Origin: Tetramitus jugosus
Taxonomy: Eukaryota; Heterolobosea; Eutetramitea; Acrasida; Vahlkampfiidae
NCBI GenBank assembly: GCA_937625935.1
Contig: OW569348.1
Location: forward strand, 372,001 to 436,000
Length of the DNA: 64,000 nucleotides
Direction of reading: 5' to 3'
Of the stretch, positions 60,547-64,000 are shown in pieces. Within the stretch, counting starts at the first letter, position 1, and every line of letters begins with the position of its first letter. The notes beneath the pieces are model-generated. The model ran no database searches, was not told the origin of the DNA, and worked only from the letters and a program-made list of their open reading frames with translations. A program made the translations under genes and the position numbers.

Positions 60547-63500
60547 TTAGAACAAATTGTCACCAAAGAGAGCATCGTCATCAAGTGTCAACCCATTCAG
60601 ATCCGATTGTTGGTTGTCTTCTACGTTGCTCGATGAATCAGTGGATTGTGGCATACCAGCGAAATTGAATCCAGGAATTGACATTGCTCCAGTGAAGAAT
60701 GCAGACATCAGATCAACAGCATCATTATAGATGACTGAACCCTCTTGGTTGTACTTTTGAGCATTGGACACCATCAATGAAATATCATTTTGCATATCCT
60801 GCACCGACGAGTATTGGCAGTTCACAATCTTGGAACGAACATCACCAAGGCATATTGGTTGTGAAATTACTTGATAATAATCCGCGTATGCTTTCTTATC
60901 TGGCAGTTCCATGAACATTCCACTCACCCAATGTCCATCAGTTGGACTCATCAGTTGTGTCAAGTTCTTGTACACTGCATAGAGTTTTCTCTGCATATCT
61001 GTGCTCAGTAATGGGTCGGCCTCTTCTTCAGTCTTCTTTTTCTTGCCTCTGGGACGACCTACACTCTTTGAACCAGTAGTTTTCTTCTGTCTCTTGCTGC
61101 TTCTTCTTGACTTTGAACCAAAATCTTCGTCTTCTTCTTCTTCCTCCTCTTCCTCTTCATCTTCGTCTCGTCTTCGCTTTGATCGAGAGGCTGAGGCTTC
61201 TGAGTCCAAGTCAGCAAATCCATCTTCATCATCAGACATTAAGAATTCGTCGTCCCGGAAGCCATCGTCATAGTTTGCGGTGGTTCGACTTCTTTGACCG
61301 CGACCCAAATCCACTATCCTTTCTTTAGTTGCCTCCTCAATCGTTTGATCTGATTTGGCGAGCCAATCTGGGAACTCTTTCTCTACTAACAGCCTTGGTG
61401 GGACTGGTTGATTCTTCTCCTTCCAATACGACTCTTCCTCCTTGGCCTTCTCGTCATCCATCTTTTGGAAAAGCTCAAACTCTTCCTCAGAACGAGCCAT
61501 CATCTCATTTAATGACTCATCACTCGGAATGTCATACTTGCGATCAGCATCCTCGGTCTCCATCAACTTTTGCAACAGTTCCTTACGCTCAGAATCTGTT
61601 GCATTCTGATTGAACTTACCAGCACCAATAATCTTGGCTTCAGTGTTACGCTTCTCGTTTGCTCGTGCCAACACTTCCTGCTCAAACAGAGTGGCAGTAA
61701 CAAGTGTGAACACTCTGACTGGATTCTTTTGACCGATACGATGAGCACGGGCCATAGCTTGCAAATCTTGTTGCGGATTCCAATCACTATCAAAAATGAT
61801 GACCGTGTCAGCAGCTTGCAAGTTCAATCCAAGACCACCAGCTCTCGTACTGAGAATAAAGATGTATATGTCAGAATCAGGATGATTAAACGATTTGACC
61901 AAGTGTCCTCTCTCATCAGACTTGACATCACCATCAAGTCTCATAAATTTCCAGTTTTTGTATCGGAAATAATCCTCCATGAGATCCAACACCTGAGTCA
62001 TCTGACTGAATATTAAGCTCTTGTGGCCAGTGTGGATCAACTTTGGTAACATTCGATCCAACAGCTCAAATTTGCCACTCGCACGAATCAAATCACGGTC
62101 AGAGAAATGAGCTGACCAATCATCAAGGAAGATGAACGGATGGTTGCACACCTTACGCAACTGAATCACTGGATTCATGAAATTCTTCACCTTTCTCTGA
62201 CCCGCCTTTCCATCATTCACTACTAGTGCCTTTTGCTTAATTTGTTGATAGTATTTTCGTTGAAGATCAGATATGTCTGAGCAAATCACCTTTTCGACCT
62301 TTTCTGGCAACTGGGACAGTACATCAGCCTTCTCACGACGCAACAAGAATGGCCGCAGAACTTGATGCAAACGATTAATAATAATGTACATCTCTTCATT
62401 TTCTACGTCGACCTTATCTGATAAACCGTCGCTAAACCATGTTTCGAACCCAGCAAACTCTCCGAAAACCTTTGGAGCCAAAAAGTGCAAAAGTGACCAC
62501 AACTCCTTCAAGTCATTCTGCAATGGCGTACCAGTCAACAACAATCTGTGCTTTGACTTGTACGTCTGCAAACTAGTCACCAACTTTGAATTTGCATTCT
62601 TGATACGATGACCCTCATCAATAATAATATAATTCCAATCAATCTTCTTCAGGTATGCCATATCCTTCTTTCTACTGATAAACTCGTACTGTGTGAGAAC
62701 TACATTAAACTTTTTTGTTCTAAACTGGTTCTGTTGAATCTTCTTTCGCTCCGCAGGCAATCCTCCATAAACTACAACATCCAACGATGGACACCACTTC
62801 TCAAACTCAATTTTCCAGTTATCAATCGTGGAGAGTGGCATAATGATCAAGTGAGGTCCCTTGTTGCCCTTGTATTCGAGCAAGTAAGAGAGAAGGGCAA
62901 TAGTCTGAATGGTTTTACCCAGACCCATCTCATCAGCCAAAATACCATTCAGACGATTGTTGTACAGAGAAACCATCCATTGCAAACCTTGCAATTGGTA
63001 CTCCTTGAGATCTCCTCCATTGAGAAATGAGGGTTGCTTGTCAATCACTTCGGTCAGCCTGTGAGCAATCTTGTAATATCCGCTTGACTCCTTGATCTCA
63101 TGTGGCTTATGCTCCTCAGTCTCCTCAACAGCTCGATCCTGAATCAACTGAGCACCAAGCTTTCTCAGCAAATCATCAGTCTGTGTAATCAAATCATTCA
63201 GTCTGTCATTCTTTGTATCCTTGATCGCTCTCTTATAAGCTTCAATATCATTGCCCTTCAACATGTCCAGACGAGCCTTCTTCTCTCTCTTCTCCTTCTC
63301 CTTTTGACGACGTGCTCTCTTTTCGAACTCTGTTGCCAATTGAGAATTGATCTTATCTACATGCTTCTTACGATTCTTGGTATAAAAGTCCTTAATTGTC
63401 TTCTTGTTGGCAGTCACATCAAGCAAAAACTTTTTCCTCTCCGCAATCTTTTTCTGTTGCTCTTCAATCTCGGATTTTCTCTTCTTTCGATCCGTTTGTC

Positions 63501-63996
63501 TCTTCTCCTTCTCCAATTGTTTCTTGGTTTTTTGAGATCTCGCACTTCCCATGCGATTCTGGTCCAGTGGTTCAATCTCTGATAAAATCTCACCTCGAAG
63601 TCGCTTCTGTGCTCTCAACAACTCCAACTGTTTCATTCCAATGGTGGCCTGAATTTTTTCATGTTGAGAAGTGTTTGGATTGATGATAATGTTCTTGTAC
63701 TCGAGATGCTTCACTCGAATCTTGAACTGGATACGCTTCTCACGCTCCTGATACAGATGCTTGAGATCCATTTGATTTGGTTTTATGAGCAACTGATTCT
63801 CTGCAATTTTTTGAGTGGAATACAATTGTTGAACTGCGTGTTGTGGTGGATAACCACTGCCATTCATTGGAGGAGCACCACCATTTGCTACACCTTGCTG
63901 TGCTGACATTCGATGCTGTTGCTGTTGTTGTTGAGCGAGTTGCTGTGGTGTGAGTTGTTGGTGTGGCTGTTGTTGTTGAAGAGTGGATCCTGGCAT
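60547..63996 (-). CDS. SWI/SNF catalytic ATPase, BRM/STH1 type; N-terminus may continue past the edge
   Basis: 1149 residues visible. Gln-rich start; a basic HSA-type helix region (about 190-290, FYTKNRKKHVDKINSQLATE) that binds actin-related proteins; the SNF2 ATPase with DEMGLGKT (about 351-358), DEGHR (about 459), LTGTPLQNDLKELWSLLHF; helicase C with LSTRAGGLGLNLQAADTVII and ARAHRIGQ; a SnAC-like segment (about 860-930); an acidic/basic linker with polyE; and a bromodomain (about 995-1100) with the acetyl-lysine asparagine in NAQKYNQEGS. The combination HSA-SNF2-SnAC-bromodomain is specific to the BRM/SMARCA2-4/STH1 class. The ATG at 63996 sits four bases from the window end, and a QLQ domain is not seen, so the real protein may start further upstream. 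Confidence 0.92.
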   Translation of the reverse strand: MPGSTLQQQQPHQQLTPQQLAQQQQQQHRMSAQQGVANGGAPPMNGSGYPPQHAVQQLYSTQKIAENQLLIKPNQMDLKHLYQEREKRIQFKIRVKHLEYKNIIINPNTSQHEKIQATIGMKQLELLRAQKRLRGEILSEIEPLDQNRMGSARSQKTKKQLEKEKRQTDRKKRKSEIEEQQKKIAERKKFLLDVTANKKTIKDFYTKNRKKHVDKINSQLATEFEKRARRQKEKEKREKKARLDMLKGNDIEAYKRAIKDTKNDRLNDLITQTDDLLRKLGAQLIQDRAVEETEEHKPHEIKESSGYYKIAHRLTEVIDKQPSFLNGGDLKEYQLQGLQWMVSLYNNRLNGILADEMGLGKTIQTIALLSYLLEYKGNKGPHLIIMPLSTIDNWKIEFEKWCPSLDVVVYGGLPAERKKIQQNQFRTKKFNVVLTQYEFISRKKDMAYLKKIDWNYIIIDEGHRIKNANSKLVTSLQTYKSKHRLLLTGTPLQNDLKELWSLLHFLAPKVFGEFAGFETWFSDGLSDKVDVENEEMYIIINRLHQVLRPFLLRREKADVLSQLPEKVEKVICSDISDLQRKYYQQIKQKALVVNDGKAGQRKVKNFMNPVIQLRKVCNHPFIFLDDWSAHFSDRDLIRASGKFELLDRMLPKLIHTGHKSLIFSQMTQVLDLMEDYFRYKNWKFMRLDGDVKSDERGHLVKSFNHPDSDIYIFILSTRAGGLGLNLQAADTVIIFDSDWNPQQDLQAMARAHRIGQKNPVRVFTLVTATLFEQEVLARANEKRNTEAKIIGAGKFNQNATDSERKELLQKLMETEDADRKYDIPSDESLNEMMARSEEEFELFQKMDDEKAKEEESYWKEKNQPVPPRLLVEKEFPDWLAKSDQTIEEATKERIVDLGRGQRSRTTANYDDGFRDDEFLMSDDEDGFADLDSEASASRSKRRRDEDEEEEEEEEEDEDFGSKSRRSSKRQKKTTGSKSVGRPRGKKKKTEEEADPLLSTDMQRKLYAVYKNLTQLMSPTDGHWVSGMFMELPDKKAYADYYQVISQPICLGDVRSKIVNCQYSSVQDMQNDISLMVSNAQKYNQEGSVIYNDAVDLMSAFFTGAMSIPGFNFAGMPQSTDSSSNVEDNQQSDLNGLTLDDDALFGDNLF

Positions 63997-64000
63997 CTTT

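Overview
The window is compact nuclear DNA from a unicellular eukaryote. The best fit is a Naegleria-like heterolobosean; this is inference, and the species cannot be named from the sequence alone. Support for it: moderately AT-rich DNA, closely packed genes on both strands, short GT-AG introns (about 50-155 bp, donors usually GTATGT or GTAAGT), 5' leaders rich in CAA/AAC just before the ATG, polyN/Q/S/H tracts in many proteins, and a gene mix of amoeboid and flagellar types (WAVE-complex Abi-like, BAR-RhoGAP, tubulin polyglutamylase subunit, SHAQKYF Myb, PPR protein, ergosterol-type ERG4). There are no bacterial-style operons, CRISPR arrays, insertion sequences or viral blocks.

Layout. 1-5.1 kb: 5' part of an acetyl-CoA acetyltransferase, ERG4-type sterol reductase, TPGS1-like subunit, EF-hand mitochondrial carrier. 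5.1-11.9 kb: long spacer, CABLES-family cyclin-like protein, stand-alone Maelstrom-domain protein, SHAQKYF Myb factor. 11.9-20.2 kb: large parallel beta-helix protein, small mitochondrial protein, HSP70 with upstream heat-shock elements. 20.2-25.4 kb: dNMP-kinase-like P-loop protein, PPR protein, mitochondrial membrane protein. 25.5-31.4 kb: CSB/ERCC6 remodeller, CLN3/battenin (4 exons), intronless tRNA-Tyr. 31.4-37.9 kb: uncharacterised multi-exon gene, LYS1-type saccharopine dehydrogenase, DUS2, small low-complexity protein. 38-44.7 kb: ETFRF1/LYRM5, TTC5 (3 exons), TBC RabGAP, BAR-RhoGAP (3 exons). 44.8-52.6 kb: giant BEACH-WD40 protein (3 exons) and Abi-like protein (3 exons). 52.8-64 kb: SMCHD1-like GHKL/hinge protein, polyprenol reductase, and a BRM/STH1-type SWI/SNF ATPase at the right edge.

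Several genes belong to shared themes: nuclear DNA and chromatin control (SMCHD1-like, BRM-type, CSB, Myb, TTC5, perhaps Maelstrom), membrane and cytoskeleton traffic (BEACH, TBC, BAR-RhoGAP, Abi-like, CLN3), isoprenoid and sterol reductions (ERG4, SRD5A3-like), and mitochondrial function (ETFRF1, PPR, carrier, two unknown mitochondrial proteins). Nothing shows that neighbours are co-regulated as units, apart from shared divergent promoters. The most noteworthy items are the Maelstrom-domain protein that keeps its metal-binding signature, the complete SMCHD1-like architecture, the phage-type dNMP-kinase-like gene, and the intronless tRNA-Tyr. Splice models were read by eye from splice sites, reading frame and family alignment, and need transcript support.
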